Positions 47,926 to 57,458 of a stretch of 64,000 bases of DNA are shown here, one piece after another (position 1 is the first letter of the stretch; every line of letters starts with the position of its first letter). A program made the translations under genes and the position numbers. This DNA is from Pseudomonadota bacterium (GTDB taxonomy: Bacteria > Pseudomonadota > Alphaproteobacteria > Micropepsales > Micropepsaceae): positions 149,281 to 213,280 of the forward strand of contig JAJZDZ010000001.1 in NCBI GenBank assembly GCA_021851325.1. Direction: 5' to 3'. The notes below the pieces were generated by a model. It saw only the letters and a list, made by a program, of their open reading frames with translations, was not told the origin of the DNA and did no database searches.

Positions 47926-48501
47926 TTATTGCGTCAGCCTGCGTGCCGCCAGAGCCATGGCGACGAGCGAAACGCCGGCAAACACAAGGTCAATACCGAG
48001 GACCAGACCGAGGATCCAGGCCGCCGAATCCGGGAGCCACCAAAGAATGAGAACTGCCAACAGGATGTCGAGCAGGCCATTGACGAGGAGAAAGCCCCAA
48101 CGCTGACTGGCATGGCGCCGATGATCGAGCGCGTAAAGAATCGAGACCACCCCGTCCACGGTCAGGAATGCCGCCAGTACCAGCGTCAGGGACATCAGAC
48201 CGGCCACCGGAAATCCCACCAGGATGCCTCCTGCCACGATAGCAAGAAGTGACGACAGCACGGCCAGGAGGCGTCCCGGAGCGTTACGGGCGCGCCAACC
48301 CGACAGGAGCCCCACAAGCCCGCCGAGCATCAGCAGCCAGCCAAAAAGGATGGTGGTCGCAAGACCGGCAACGGTTGGCAGCACAATCGCAGCGCCACCC
48401 AGCACTATCAGCACACACCCTTCCAGCAGAAACCAGAGCCAGTGATCATGAACCGTCTTGGTTGTGGCGGGCAGGCCGGGAAGCTGCGGGGCATCGCTCA
48501 T
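47926..48501 (-). CDS. HdeD/DUF308 family membrane protein
   Basis: A 191-residue protein with six hydrophobic helices in three pairs, starting around WLWFLLEGCVLIVLGGAAIVLP and including LVNGLLDILLAVLILWWLP. This pattern is typical of HdeD, first named for acid resistance in E. coli. The N-terminus is polar and cytosolic. No partner hde genes are present, so the acid-resistance role should not be assumed. Confidence 0.82.
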   Translation of the reverse strand: MSDAPQLPGLPATTKTVHDHWLWFLLEGCVLIVLGGAAIVLPTVAGLATTILFGWLLMLGGLVGLLSGWRARNAPGRLLAVLSSLLAIVAGGILVGFPVAGLMSLTLVLAAFLTVDGVVSILYALDHRRHASQRWGFLLVNGLLDILLAVLILWWLPDSAAWILGLVLGIDLVFAGVSLVAMALAARRLTQ

Positions 48502-48587
48502 GGTCCGGACCTATGATTCCTCTGTAGACACTATCCCACCATACGGGAAGTTTCCGAAGCCTGGCGGCGGGCTGGCACAAAATGGCA

Positions 48588-48938
48588 CTACTTGGCGGGC
48601 GGATCGGGCAACCGCTCAAGCGTGCCCAAAGCGCAAGGGGTGTGAGTACGATTGACATGGATGATCATGCGATCACAGATCCGGCTGTCGGGAATCCTGT
48701 AGCTGAAACCGTAGGTTTTGAGGGCCGGACAATACCCCGACAGCCGCGTGCGCCAGCGGGCACCGTCGCGCATGACGAAGATGATGGTCTGATTATCCGG
48801 AATGTGGGTATCGCTGATTTCACGGGACCACAGACACGTCACGGCGTGCTGGCGCGGGGTAGCGGCCACCGCGCAAACGCCCGCAGCCAGATACAAAATG
48901 GCGGCAAGCCCGGCGGCTGGCCGCATCCCGATCTTCAT
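48588..48938 (-). CDS. Secreted four-cysteine protein, second of a tandem pair
   Basis: A 116-residue protein with a signal peptide (about residues 1-26, ending VAA). The body shares its layout with the product of the gene upstream: a Cys near residue 35 (TCLW), IPDNQTIIFVMRDG, LSGYCPAL, RICDRMII and a last Cys (PCALG). The four Cys could form two disulfides. It is reminiscent of DUF6491-type proteins, at low certainty. The ATG overlaps the stop of the paralogue (ATGA), so translation is coupled. Confidence 0.7.
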   Translation of the reverse strand: MKIGMRPAAGLAAILYLAAGVCAVAATPRQHAVTCLWSREISDTHIPDNQTIIFVMRDGARWRTRLSGYCPALKTYGFSYRIPDSRICDRMIIHVNRTHTPCALGTLERLPDPPAK

Positions 48939-49291
48939 TTCTTCTCTCCGTGAGGTCCGCTGACCTTTTCAAAGGGGCCAAGCATGCAGATCGCACCGCT
49001 CTGCAGCACCCGGATTGTCATCAGGTTACCGCAGATCTGATGAGGCGGGGTTGCAACATAGGCAAAGCCATGGAAGCGCAAGCCGCTACAGTAGCCATGC
49101 AGATGGTTAGCCCAGACCGTCCCGTCATTCATGTGAAAGAGGATGGTGTGGTCGTTGGGAACCGTCGTGTTGCTGATGCGAGTGGTATCAAGGCAGACAT
49201 TCGGCTCATCAGGTTTCATCCTGGCAGCGGCATGGGCCAGCCCGACGCTGGCAGCGACAGAAAGGATGGTTGCGACCAGTATGACTTTCAT
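48935..49291 (-). CDS. Secreted four-cysteine protein, first of a tandem pair
   Basis: A 118-residue exported protein (MKVILVATILSVAASVGLAHA). It has VCLDTT, VPNDHTILFHMNDG, LHGYCSGL, HQICGNLM and ICMLGPFEKV, in the same order as the downstream paralogue. The start at 49291 is supported by GGAGGT just upstream; the frame extends further to 49393 without support. Function unknown; a periplasmic, disulfide-bonded binding protein is plausible. It is divergent from thrS. Confidence 0.72.
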   Translation of the reverse strand: MKVILVATILSVAASVGLAHAAARMKPDEPNVCLDTTRISNTTVPNDHTILFHMNDGTVWANHLHGYCSGLRFHGFAYVATPPHQICGNLMTIRVLQSGAICMLGPFEKVSGPHGEKK

Positions 49292-49452
49292 GGGGGACCT
49301 CCAAGGGAGCCGCCATCTTGGCGGGAAGTCAGGCCCGTGCCTATCGGAAAAGTCTGAAGTGACACTTGGTTCCCGAAAGCGTTTTCGGCGCATTGACTTC
49401 CGACGCCGGACTGATGAAGGTCCGGACCCGCTTTAGCAAGGAGCCTGGTCCC

Positions 49453-51432
49453 GTGTCCTCGTCCTCAGCCGTAACCATAACGTTACCGAACGGCAAGACT
49501 ATGGGCTTCGCCCGGGGGGTGACGGGCGCGGAGATTGCCACAGCGATTGGACCTGGCCTGGCCAAGGCGGCTCTCGCCCTGGAACTGGATGGCAGGGTCA
49601 TCGACCTGTTTCGTCCGATCGAGACCGGTGGGGCCATACGTATCCTGACACGCAAGGATCCTGAGGCCTTGGAAATGATACGGCACGATGCCGCCCATGT
49701 TCTGGCCATGGCGGTCCAAGCGCTCTACCCAGGTACGCAGGTCACAATCGGTCCCTCCATCGAGGATGGATTCTACTATGATTTTGCCCGGGACGAGCCC
49801 TTCACGCCCGAGGATCTACCCAAGATCGAAGCCAAGATGCATGAGATCATCGCCGCCGCACTGCCCACCCGGCGCGAAGTCTGGCCCCGAGACGCCGCGA
49901 TCGCCCACTTCCAGGGCATTGGCGAGACCTACAAGGCCGAGCTGATCGAAAGCATCCCGCCCGGCGAGGAGGTCTCGATCTATTTTCACGGGGAATGGCA
50001 CGACCTGTGCCGCGGCCCCCATTTTGTCAGCACTGCCGTTGTCGGTGACGCCTTCAAGCTTACCAAGATCGCAGGCGCCTACTGGCGCGGCGACGCCAGG
50101 AACACCCAGCTGCAGCGGATCTATGGCACAGCCTGGCGTGACAAGAAGGAACTTGACACCTATCTGACCCGTATCGAGGAAGCGGAGAAGCGTGACCATC
50201 GCAAGATCGGCCGTGAAATGGATCTGTTTCATCTGCAGCCCGAAGCTCAAGGTTCGGTGTTCTGGCATCCGAACGGATATGTCCTCTACAATCAGATGGA
50301 GGCGTATATTCGTCGCCAGCTGGGGCGGGCGGGTTATGTCGAAGTCAAAACCCCGCAACTCATGGATGCAAAATTCTGGGAGCAATCGGGCCATTGGGGC
50401 AAGTATCGGGAAAACATGTTCGTCGTCCCTGACGAGGTGCCGAGCACGGACGACGATGCACCGGTCCTGAGCGGCAAAGCAGATCTGATGGCCCTCAAGC
50501 CGATGAACTGCCCCGCCCACATTCAGATCTTCAACCAGCAGATCCGCAGTTATCGCGACCTCCCGATCCGGATGGCAGAATTCGGCTGCTGCCACCGCAA
50601 CGAACCGCATGGAGCCCTTCATGGGCTGATGCGGGTTCGCCAGATGACCCAGGACGACGCCCACATATTCTGTCGTGACGACCAGATCCAGTCTGAGACC
50701 GAACATTTCGTAAAGCTTCTGTACAAGATATATCGGGATATGGGATTCGAGGAGGTCGTGATCCGGCTAGCCACCAGACCGGAGAAGTTTGGTGGCACCA
50801 TCGAACGCTGGGACGCGGCCGAAAAAGCCTTGGGCGATGCACTGCGCGCCACCGGATACGACTTCGAGATTGCCCATGGCGAAGGCGCATTTTACGCACC
50901 CAAGCTGGAATTTCACCTGCGCGATGCCATCGGCAGATCCTGGCAGGTGGGCACGCTGCAACTCGATTATGTTCTTCCGGAGAGGCTGGAGGCGACCTAC
51001 ATCGCCGAAGACGGATCCCGCCAATATGTGGTGATGCTCCACAGAGCAATCCTGGGCTCACTCGAGCGTTTCATAGGGATGCTCGTCGAGCACTACGCGG
51101 GCAAGTTTCCCCTATGGCTGGCACCGGTGCAGGCAGTGGTCGCGACCATCGTCTCGGATGCGGCACAGTATGCCGGAGAGGTCCACAGCGCACTTGCCGC
51201 AGCGGGGCTGCGCACGGAACTCGATACGTCAAATGAGACAATCAACTACAAGGTTCGTCGCCACAGCCTTGCCAAGGTCCCCTACCTCCTGGTTGCCGGC
51301 CGACGCGAGGCCGAGGAACGCACCTTGACCTTGCGCCAGCTCGGATCCAACGCGCAAAAGGTCATGAGCCTGAACGACGCCCTTGCCCTGCTGAAGGCCG
51401 AGGCCGTCCCGCCCGACCTGCGGCAAGTTTGA
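49453..51432 (+). CDS. thrS: Threonine-tRNA ligase
   Basis: A 659-residue class II synthetase. N-terminal TGS domain ([19 protein letters not shown]), editing domain ([18 protein letters not shown], HxxxH), then the catalytic core with motif 2 ([21 protein letters not shown]), a zinc Cys (MNCPAH) and motif 3 ([18 protein letters not shown]), and a C-terminal anticodon domain. A GTG at 49453 with AAGGAG nine bases upstream is chosen; an ATG at 49414 lacks a site. infC follows 245 bases later, the usual order. Confidence 0.95.
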   Translation: MSSSSAVTITLPNGKTMGFARGVTGAEIATAIGPGLAKAALALELDGRVIDLFRPIETGGAIRILTRKDPEALEMIRHDAAHVLAMAVQALYPGTQVTIGPSIEDGFYYDFARDEPFTPEDLPKIEAKMHEIIAAALPTRREVWPRDAAIAHFQGIGETYKAELIESIPPGEEVSIYFHGEWHDLCRGPHFVSTAVVGDAFKLTKIAGAYWRGDARNTQLQRIYGTAWRDKKELDTYLTRIEEAEKRDHRKIGREMDLFHLQPEAQGSVFWHPNGYVLYNQMEAYIRRQLGRAGYVEVKTPQLMDAKFWEQSGHWGKYRENMFVVPDEVPSTDDDAPVLSGKADLMALKPMNCPAHIQIFNQQIRSYRDLPIRMAEFGCCHRNEPHGALHGLMRVRQMTQDDAHIFCRDDQIQSETEHFVKLLYKIYRDMGFEEVVIRLATRPEKFGGTIERWDAAEKALGDALRATGYDFEIAHGEGAFYAPKLEFHLRDAIGRSWQVGTLQLDYVLPERLEATYIAEDGSRQYVVMLHRAILGSLERFIGMLVEHYAGKFPLWLAPVQAVVATIVSDAAQYAGEVHSALAAAGLRTELDTSNETINYKVRRHSLAKVPYLLVAGRREAEERTLTLRQLGSNAQKVMSLNDALALLKAEAVPPDLRQV

Positions 51433-51663
51433 TTTTGGCCGAAATATTCGACGTTCACTCGCCAGCGTGGCCCAAATACCCCTTGCGAAAAGCCTGCGCA
51501 TTCCTATTCTCAGGCCCCTGCGGCCGCCTCTTGGAAGCGACCGCGTTGCGCGCACAGCGTTGTCCACAGCGCCGGCGCCAGCGCTCGAAGGAGAAATCAG
51601 GCCAGCCAATGATACGTTTGCGACGTTTCGTGGGCCGGTCGCGAAGCGCGAGGCCGGCTTTTG

Positions 51664-51670
51664 AAGGGAG
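51664..51670 (+). promoter_or_regulatory. Shine-Dalgarno sequence pointing to a non-AUG infC start
   Basis: AAGGGAG lies six bases before an ATA codon at 51677 but 21 bases before the first ATG of the frame (51692). The spacing supports initiation at ATA. Confidence 0.65.
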
Positions 51671-51676
51671 AGAGTC

Positions 51677-52222
51677 ATAGTCGCCAGACGTATGCAAGGT
51701 ACTGCCCCTGCACCAGCCAAGGGTGGTCCCCGTGTCAATGAAGAGATCCACACGCGCACGATGCTGCTCATCGGCGATGATGGCCACAAATATGGCGAGC
51801 TTGGGCTTGATGATGCCCTGGCAATTGCCGAGGAAAAGGGCCTCGATCTGGTCGAGGTTTCTCCCGACGCCCGCCCGCCCGTGGTCAAGCTCATGGACTA
51901 CGGCAAATACAAGTATGAGCAGCAGAAAAAGGCCGCCGAAGCTCGCAAGAAGCAGAAGGTCATCGAGATCAAAGAGATCAAGATGCGGCCTACCATTGAC
52001 GATCACGACTATGACGTGAAGATGCGCGCGATGAAGCGCTTCTTTGAGGAAGGCGATAAGGTGAAAGTCACCTTGCGTTTCCGTGGGCGTGAAATGGCCC
52101 ACCAGGAAATCGGTATGGAACTGCTGAGCCGTGTGCAACGCGATACTGAAGAGTTCGCCAAGATGGAGCAGTACCCCAAAATGGAAGGCCGTCAGATGAT
52201 GATGGTGTTGGCTCCGCGGTAG
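51677..52222 (+). CDS. infC: Translation initiation factor IF-3
   Basis: 181 residues if started at ATA 51677, 176 from ATG 51692. IF-3 binds the 30S subunit and rejects wrong start codons. N-terminal domain [21 protein letters not shown], basic linker ([24 protein letters not shown]) and C-terminal domain ([16 protein letters not shown]). The ATA start gives a basic VARRMQG leader similar to other IF-3 N-termini and sits at ideal distance from AAGGGAG. Rare starts (AUU, AUA-like) let IF-3 limit its own synthesis, as in E. coli. It follows thrS. Confidence 0.93.
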   Translation: MVARRMQGTAPAPAKGGPRVNEEIHTRTMLLIGDDGHKYGELGLDDALAIAEEKGLDLVEVSPDARPPVVKLMDYGKYKYEQQKKAAEARKKQKVIEIKEIKMRPTIDDHDYDVKMRAMKRFFEEGDKVKVTLRFRGREMAHQEIGMELLSRVQRDTEEFAKMEQYPKMEGRQMMMVLAPR

Positions 52223-52233
52223 CGTTCATCGCT

Positions 52234-52267
52234 CGTCAGGGGGATGACGGCCCTGTCATTCCCCTGA
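52234..52267 (+). terminator. Hairpin after infC
   Basis: GTCAGGGGGATGAC and GTCATTCCCCTGAC pair over 14 positions with one wobble and a six-base loop, 12 bases after the infC stop. rpmI/rplT do not follow here, so infC ends the operon. No T run. Confidence 0.6.
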
Positions 52268-52343
52268 CCAGCCAAAGTGTCGGATCCAGGCATTGAGGCG
52301 TACTTCCTGGCCCCCTAAGTTCCTGCTGCAATCCCCGATCCCC

Positions 52344-53330
52344 CTAGGGTTGAGGCCAGCGCCCGCAGCACGCGACGAGGTCCCCGGGGTCACAATTGCC
52401 CCCGGAGAGGACAACCCCAACCGCTGAACTGCCGACCACCCTGCCGGCAAGCAGTGCCGCAAGACCTGCCGCTCCTCCCGGCTCGACCACAAGCTTAAGG
52501 ACCTGTACGGCATAGGCCACCGCCCGGGCCAATTCCGCATCACTGACCGCCACCCCCCCTGCAAGCCCGCTTTGGGCAACTGCAAAGGGGATGACCCCAG
52601 GCATGGGGGCCATTAGAGCATCGGCAATACTCACCGGCCCGCCAGGCGCTGCCACCCGCTGCGCCGCGCGCAGCGAGCGGCCCATTCCATCAAAGTTCTC
52701 GGGTTCAACGGCAAAGATCGCGGTCGTAGCCCCTGCCGCCCGAAAACCGAGGCTTACCCCTGACGCCAGACCACCCCCGCTGCAGGGTACCGTCACGTGA
52801 TCCAGAACGAGGCCTGCTGCGGCGGCCTGGCGGGCAAATTCGAGCCCAACTGTCCCCTGACCGGCCAGCACCTTGGCATCATCAAACGGACGCAACAGCG
52901 TCGCGCCCGTCTGATCGACGATACGGTGCGCAATGGCCTCGCGATCTTCACTATGGCGATCATAGAAGACGATGCGGGCACCAAAAGCCCGGGTCCCCGC
53001 GATTTTGGCAGCGGGCGCATCTTTGGGCATAACGATGGTAGCGGCGAGCCCAAGTTCAGCCGCAGCAGCGGCCACACCCTGGGCATGATTGCCCGACGAA
53101 AAGGCGACGACGCCCCGCGCGCGGGCGTCCTCGGGCAGCTGCAAAAGAAAATTCATGGCTCCGCGAAATTTGAACGAGCCGGTGCGCTGGAAGATTTCTG
53201 CCTTGAGCAACACCCGACAACCGACCCGCGCGTTCAGGGCCTGGTTTTCCAGAACCGGAGTGAGCTGCACATAGGGCGCAAGGCGTGCAGCGGCGTCCTC
53301 AATAGCGGCAGGATTGGGAAAAGTGTGCAT
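52344..53330 (-). CDS. Threonine/serine dehydratase (PLP, fold type II)
   Basis: A 328-residue PLP enzyme: GSFKFRGAMN with the Schiff-base Lys 54, SSGNHAQGVA, the glycine-rich phosphate loop PCSGGGLASG, and SGGNCDP near the end. It lacks the C-terminal regulatory ACT-like domain of biosynthetic IlvA, so it is a short catabolic threonine/serine dehydratase or serine racemase-like enzyme. No other amino acid gene is adjacent. Confidence 0.88.
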   Translation of the reverse strand: MHTFPNPAAIEDAAARLAPYVQLTPVLENQALNARVGCRVLLKAEIFQRTGSFKFRGAMNFLLQLPEDARARGVVAFSSGNHAQGVAAAAAELGLAATIVMPKDAPAAKIAGTRAFGARIVFYDRHSEDREAIAHRIVDQTGATLLRPFDDAKVLAGQGTVGLEFARQAAAAGLVLDHVTVPCSGGGLASGVSLGFRAAGATTAIFAVEPENFDGMGRSLRAAQRVAAPGGPVSIADALMAPMPGVIPFAVAQSGLAGGVAVSDAELARAVAYAVQVLKLVVEPGGAAGLAALLAGRVVGSSAVGVVLSGGNCDPGDLVACCGRWPQP

Positions 53331-54106
53331 GTCCGATGTACTGTGGAGCCTTCTGCAACAAACTTACCACGCCAGCCTCGCGGCGTCGCCATGCCTGGGC
53401 CTCGGCGCACTACGATCAAGTCCACCTGGCGCCCAGCATCACAATATCGGCATGCGTGGTAGGAGACCGACAATTGGCGCCCGGCACCGAGCCAATCTGA
53501 CGATGCCCAGTCAATGGCCTCGCAACATCTGCCCTCAGGCAATATCACTTTCCGCGGCCCATCAGAGCCAGACCACACCTTCCCGCGTTTGGAGGGAGCG
53601 TCCAAACCGGCTTGCTGCGGGCTCGCTCCGACTTTAGGCCCTCTGCCGGCTGGACAATCGTCACGCTTCGCAAAAAACCGCGATCGCCGAGATGATCGGC
53701 GTCATGAGCGTGCCCGGAATGAGACCCAAGGCCCCCGGGTTGGTGGCCTGGCGCCCCTAGCCGGCTGAACACAGGATAGGGGCCAGCCACAAGTGCTGGA
53801 AACTGGCCGCGGGCCAGAAGGGCATATATTCCTTCCTTGCTGTCGTTGCTGAATCACTACCCTTATGTCGAGCCAACCCTCATCCTCTTAGGACCATTCT
53901 TTCCTGCAAATGAAATACCGCCCGGAACAAAGCCTCAAGGCCACGACCCTGCCTGCAAAGCGGCGTGCCCAACTGCCTCCAAATGGCGCCATTGCGCCTA
54001 TCTCGTGCAATAACGTTTTGATGTGGCAGCAGTTGAATCGTGTCGCCGCTACGGCCCTGCCTAGCTGCGCTACAAAATTTCTCCACCTCACGATCCTGCA
54101 GAAAGG
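53331..54106. other. 776-base region without a recognisable gene
   Basis: No frame here shows family features, a convincing start site or a repeated motif. No tRNA-like or ribosomal RNA fold was found. The arms GCCCCTA (53752-53758) and TAGGGGC (53776-53782) could pair over a long loop, but the significance is doubtful. The stretch separates the dehydratase from the EamA exporter. It may hold regulatory DNA, an sRNA or decayed sequence. Confidence 0.45.
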
Positions 54107-55024
54107 GTGGCTGTGAGTAACGTATCGGGTAGGGGCGTTGCCCTGAAGCTGGGCGGCACAATCTGCTTTTCGGTGATGTATGCCACATTGCGCCTGGCAG
54201 GTTCCGTTCCGGTCGGCGAAGAAGTGTTTTTCCGTGCATTTTTCGCCCTGGTTCCCGTTCTACTGCTTTCCTGGCGAACGATCGGGCTTCGTGCCACCCT
54301 CCGCACCCAGCGTCCATTCATGCATGCGGCGCGCTCGCTGGTGGGCGTGTCATCGATGTTTATGAACTTCACGGCCCTTGCGATGCTGCCACTGGCAGAC
54401 CTGACCGCATTCGGCTTTGTCAGTCCGATCTTCGCTGTCGTGCTTGCTGCCATCGTCCTTCGTGAAAAAGTTGGCCCGCGCCGGTGGAGCGCCGTGGCAG
54501 CAGGGTTCCTTGGCGTTCTGGTCATGCTGGCACCACATGGGGGACTGAGCGGTCTAGAAAATTTTGGTTTCTCCACCGGCGCCCTCCTTGCCCTCAGTGC
54601 AGCATTTTTTAGCGCGGTGGTTGTCGTTCTCATCCGCTCGATGCACCAGACCGAACGGGGCGAAACTATCATCTTTTACTTCATGTCAACCTGTTCGCTC
54701 GTCGGTGCTATCAGCATGGCGTTCGATCGCGTAGCCCTGAGCTGGGAGGCTGCATTCTGGCTAGTGATAAGCGGCATTCTTGGAGGTTTAGGGCAAATTG
54801 GCATGACCTTCAGCTACCGCTATGCCGAACCGTCGCTGCTGGCACCCTTCGACTACATGTCCATGATATGGGCGGTCGCGCTTGGTTGGTACCTGTTTGC
54901 CGAAGTACCAAGTTTCTGGGTGATGTTGGGAGCCACGATCGTCATTGCGTCAGGTCTTTTTATCATCTGGCGGGAACGGCAGCTCCGTCGGCCGACCGTC
55001 GTCGAAGCCAAGCCTGTGCTATAG
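54107..55024 (+). CDS. EamA family transporter, convergent to the kamA operon
   Basis: A 305-residue DMT-type exporter with about ten helices. The first EamA half includes LPLADLTAFGFVSPIFAVVLAAIVLREKVGPRRW, and the second has GQIGMTFSYRYAEPSLLAPFDYMSMIWAV. Both are typical of metabolite exporters of the RhaT/EamA group. The GTG start (54107 or 54113) has GAAAGG upstream. Its 3' end overlaps the GNAT gene by six bases tail to tail. Position makes it a candidate exporter for the operon's product, which is inference. Confidence 0.85.
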   Translation: MAVSNVSGRGVALKLGGTICFSVMYATLRLAGSVPVGEEVFFRAFFALVPVLLLSWRTIGLRATLRTQRPFMHAARSLVGVSSMFMNFTALAMLPLADLTAFGFVSPIFAVVLAAIVLREKVGPRRWSAVAAGFLGVLVMLAPHGGLSGLENFGFSTGALLALSAAFFSAVVVVLIRSMHQTERGETIIFYFMSTCSLVGAISMAFDRVALSWEAAFWLVISGILGGLGQIGMTFSYRYAEPSLLAPFDYMSMIWAVALGWYLFAEVPSFWVMLGATIVIASGLFIIWRERQLRRPTVVEAKPVL

Positions 55025-55495
55025 TCGTTTGCCGAAGATTGCCAGCCCGTCGCCATCAGCGTGAAAATCTGGCACCTCGGCATAACAGCTATACCCATTA
55101 GCGCCGTAGAAGCGCCGTGCCGGCGCGTAATCATCCCGTGTCGAGGTCTCAGCAAAAAGGTGCGTACCACCCCGCTTCCGCACATCGTGCTCGCTGGCCT
55201 CAAGCAGAGCACGCCCCAGGCCATGACGATGACTGTCCGGGTCGACGGCTATCCAGTAAAGCTCGTAGCGGTTGTCAGTCCCCGGAATGCGCCCATAACA
55301 AGTGTAACCCTCAATCCCCGTCATCCCGTCAGCAATCAGAAACAGATAGTCCGCGCCAGGAGAACCGGCACGCGTGTCCCTTATAAGCTCGCGCGCAATT
55401 GCAACCTCTTCTTCATTGAAGACCCCCGTGCGCGCAACGAGACCTGCAATATCAGCCTCATCTTCTGCCCTAAGCTCGTAGCGAAACTGACTCAT
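55019..55495 (-). CDS. GNAT N-acetyltransferase, last gene of the kamA operon
   Basis: A 158-residue GNAT. The acetyl-CoA motif A reads LYWIAVDPDSHRHGLGRALLEAS (R-x-x-G-x-G as RHGLGRA), followed by ETSTRDDYAPARRFYGANGY (motif B). It is much shorter than AblB, the beta-lysine N-acetyltransferase of archaeal and bacterial osmolyte synthesis (about 270 residues). The ATG overlaps the upstream ATP-grasp stop (ATGA). It probably caps an amine in the operon's product, or an activated intermediate; substrate not shown. Confidence 0.85.
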   Translation of the reverse strand: MSQFRYELRAEDEADIAGLVARTGVFNEEEVAIARELIRDTRAGSPGADYLFLIADGMTGIEGYTCYGRIPGTDNRYELYWIAVDPDSHRHGLGRALLEASEHDVRKRGGTHLFAETSTRDDYAPARRFYGANGYSCYAEVPDFHADGDGLAIFGKRL

Positions 55496-56448
55496 TGGAG
55501 GGCTGTCCGGACAATATGATCAATCAACTGGCCATACTCATACCCTGCCCGTCGCGCAGCGGCAGCAAATCCGGCCTCTGGTGAAAGACAGGGATTGCAG
55601 TTAAGCTCGAGAACGTATGGTTGCCCATTCTCATCCAACCGCAGGTCGACGCGGCCATAGCCCGAAAGCCCAAAAACCTCCCAGCAGCGATGGGCAATGC
55701 GATGCAGGGCTGCAGCCAGTTCCGGCTCCGCATCCTCACAGCCGAAATGACGCACGGTCGCGCTGAACGCGGGATCTTCTGCGTTCCACTTGGCACCATA
55801 ACCAACGATGCGTGGACGCCTCTCATCCCATTCGACAAACCGCATTTCAGCCAAAGGCAGAACCCTGACCCCTGAGGCGTCTTCGAGCAGGCCAATATTG
55901 AACTCGCGTCCGTCAATGAAAGCTTCGGCAAACCAGCGGCCGCCAAACCGTCGCTTGCAATCGGTCGCCCGCGCCTCGACCATTGCACCACTGACGACCG
56001 CCCCATCGTCCAACCCAAGCGAAGCATCCGCTGTGGCCGACTTGACGATATAGCGACATGAGCTGTCGAGTCCCCGCCAATCGGGAGCTTCGCACCAGTC
56101 CGGAGTGGAAACACCAATAGCGCGCAGAATGCGCTTGGTTGCAGGCTTGTCCGAGGTAAGCTGGATCGCCGCGGCCGAGGCTCCAGTAAATGGTACTCCA
56201 TACTTTTCGAGCATGGTGGGGATGATGGCGCAGAGTTCATCTTGCCCCTCAACATTTTCAACCAGATTAAAGACAAGATCACACTGAAACAACAGCCCAT
56301 CCAGTTCATGCGGGAGAAAGCCGGCGCGGCGCACTGTGTGCCCGCTCTGTTGCAGAGCGCCAGATACCGCATCGGCCATGGCGAGCGTATCGAGATCATC
56401 CGCACGGGGGTTGGGGCCAAGATGGGAATGCAGGACTAGGATTCGCAT
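55492..56448 (-). CDS. ATP-grasp ligase B of the kamA operon (Ddl-like)
   Basis: A 318-residue ATP-grasp protein related to D-alanine-D-alanine ligase. NLVENVEGQDELCAIIP (N-terminal domain), TSDKPATKRILRAIGV, a nucleotide-binding Lys in YIVKSATADASLGL, FIDGREFNIGLLE (hinge Glu), and the metal site YVLELNCNPCLSPEAG (Glu 281, Asn 283). The last motif differs from the ENNTLPGLT type of true Ddl, so a different amino acid partner is likely. It begins five bases after the first ligase gene; ATG 56448 is used, not the longer frame to 56562. Confidence 0.85.
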   Translation of the reverse strand: MRILVLHSHLGPNPRADDLDTLAMADAVSGALQQSGHTVRRAGFLPHELDGLLFQCDLVFNLVENVEGQDELCAIIPTMLEKYGVPFTGASAAAIQLTSDKPATKRILRAIGVSTPDWCEAPDWRGLDSSCRYIVKSATADASLGLDDGAVVSGAMVEARATDCKRRFGGRWFAEAFIDGREFNIGLLEDASGVRVLPLAEMRFVEWDERRPRIVGYGAKWNAEDPAFSATVRHFGCEDAEPELAAALHRIAHRCWEVFGLSGYGRVDLRLDENGQPYVLELNCNPCLSPEAGFAAAARRAGYEYGQLIDHIVRTALQ

Positions 56449-56453
56449 TCGGG

Positions 56454-57455
56454 TCAAGCTGCAGCGCGGCGCTTGAGGTGTGGTTGACGCTCCTCGAACG
56501 AGGCCATGATCCGCGCGATGAGTTCCCGGTACGAAATACCCTTCTTTTCGGCCATCAGACACAGATCGGAATGATGAGGGCGCAAACCTGCCAAAGGATT
56601 GACTTCGATGAAATGATGCCTTCCCGCACCATCACAGCGAATATCCACCCGCCCGCCGTCACGACAGCGTAGCGCCCGCCATGCCGCCAATGCCACTTCC
56701 GCGGCCAGCGTCGCATTGACGGAGTCGGCAAGAACGATCTCAACCTTGTCTTCCCAGCCGGTTTCCTTGTTGGCGAGACCATAGCCGTGACCGACATAAT
56801 TGGGCAGTGGACGGATTTCGGTAACCCCAATTACCTCCGCCGATGCTCCGGTACCGGTTATGCCAACGGTAAACTCACGTCCCGAAAGATAGGTCTCAGC
56901 CAGAACTGGCTGTTGAAACCGAATGAACAGATCCCGTACGGTTTGGGCGAGTTCACCCGAGTTTCGGACCAAAGAATGGGCGTCAACCCCCTTTCCCGAA
57001 CCTTCGGCAACCGGCTTTACAAAGAGCGGATAAGGCAAATCTATCCGCTCAGTGTCGCCTTCCCGCTCGATCACTGCAAAAGCTGCGGTAGGGACGCCTT
57101 GGGAGGCGACAACTCGCTTGGCCATCGCCTTGTCCAGCGACAGTGCGAGGGTTAGTGGATCTGAAAACACATAGGGAATATCATAAGCTTCAAGCAGCGC
57201 AGGCACCTGCGCTTCACGGGAAACGCCCTTCAGACCTTCACAGATATTAAAGACTGAATCCCAGCGCTGCCCCGCCGCCAGAGATGTCACCAGTGCACGG
57301 ATATTGCCAATCCGTACCGGCTCATGTCCCAACGCCGCCAGAGCTTCGCAAATCGCCTCGACCGTCACCTCACTGTCAAACTCTGCAGTTTGCTCGTCGG
57401 TGTAGCCAAGTTCCAGATAGTCCTTACGCAAATCATAGGTCACAGCGACACGCAT
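56454..57455 (-). CDS. ATP-grasp ligase A of the kamA operon (Ddl-like)
   Basis: A 333-residue ATP-grasp protein. NICEGLKGVSREAQVPALLEAYDIPYVFS matches the first Ddl domain, LALSLDKAMAKRVV the second, FVKPVAEGSGKGV (about 145-157) the nucleotide loop, ETYLSGREFTVG the central strand, and FIEVNPLAGLRPHHSDL (Glu 284, Asn 286) the Mg2+ site. Ligases A and B are not near-copies, so they likely act on different substrates or in sequence. It starts three bases after the kamA stop. It is not a cell-wall Ddl: the C-terminal motif is changed and no mur genes surround it. Confidence 0.85.
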   Translation of the reverse strand: MRVAVTYDLRKDYLELGYTDEQTAEFDSEVTVEAICEALAALGHEPVRIGNIRALVTSLAAGQRWDSVFNICEGLKGVSREAQVPALLEAYDIPYVFSDPLTLALSLDKAMAKRVVASQGVPTAAFAVIEREGDTERIDLPYPLFVKPVAEGSGKGVDAHSLVRNSGELAQTVRDLFIRFQQPVLAETYLSGREFTVGITGTGASAEVIGVTEIRPLPNYVGHGYGLANKETGWEDKVEIVLADSVNATLAAEVALAAWRALRCRDGGRVDIRCDGAGRHHFIEVNPLAGLRPHHSDLCLMAEKKGISYRELIARIMASFEERQPHLKRRAAA

Positions 57456-57458
57456 GGA

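Noticed and set aside
51429..51680. An 83-codon frame between thrS and infC
   Set aside because: Starts within the thrS end, has no motif and overlaps the infC Shine-Dalgarno region; probably an open but unused leader frame.
55019..55495. AblB beta-lysine acetyltransferase
   Set aside because: Too short by about 110 residues, and only generic GNAT motifs are visible.
56454..57455. Cell-wall D-alanine-D-alanine ligase
   Set aside because: The C-terminal motif is altered, a second unlike ligase and kamA are its partners, and no mur/fts genes are nearby.
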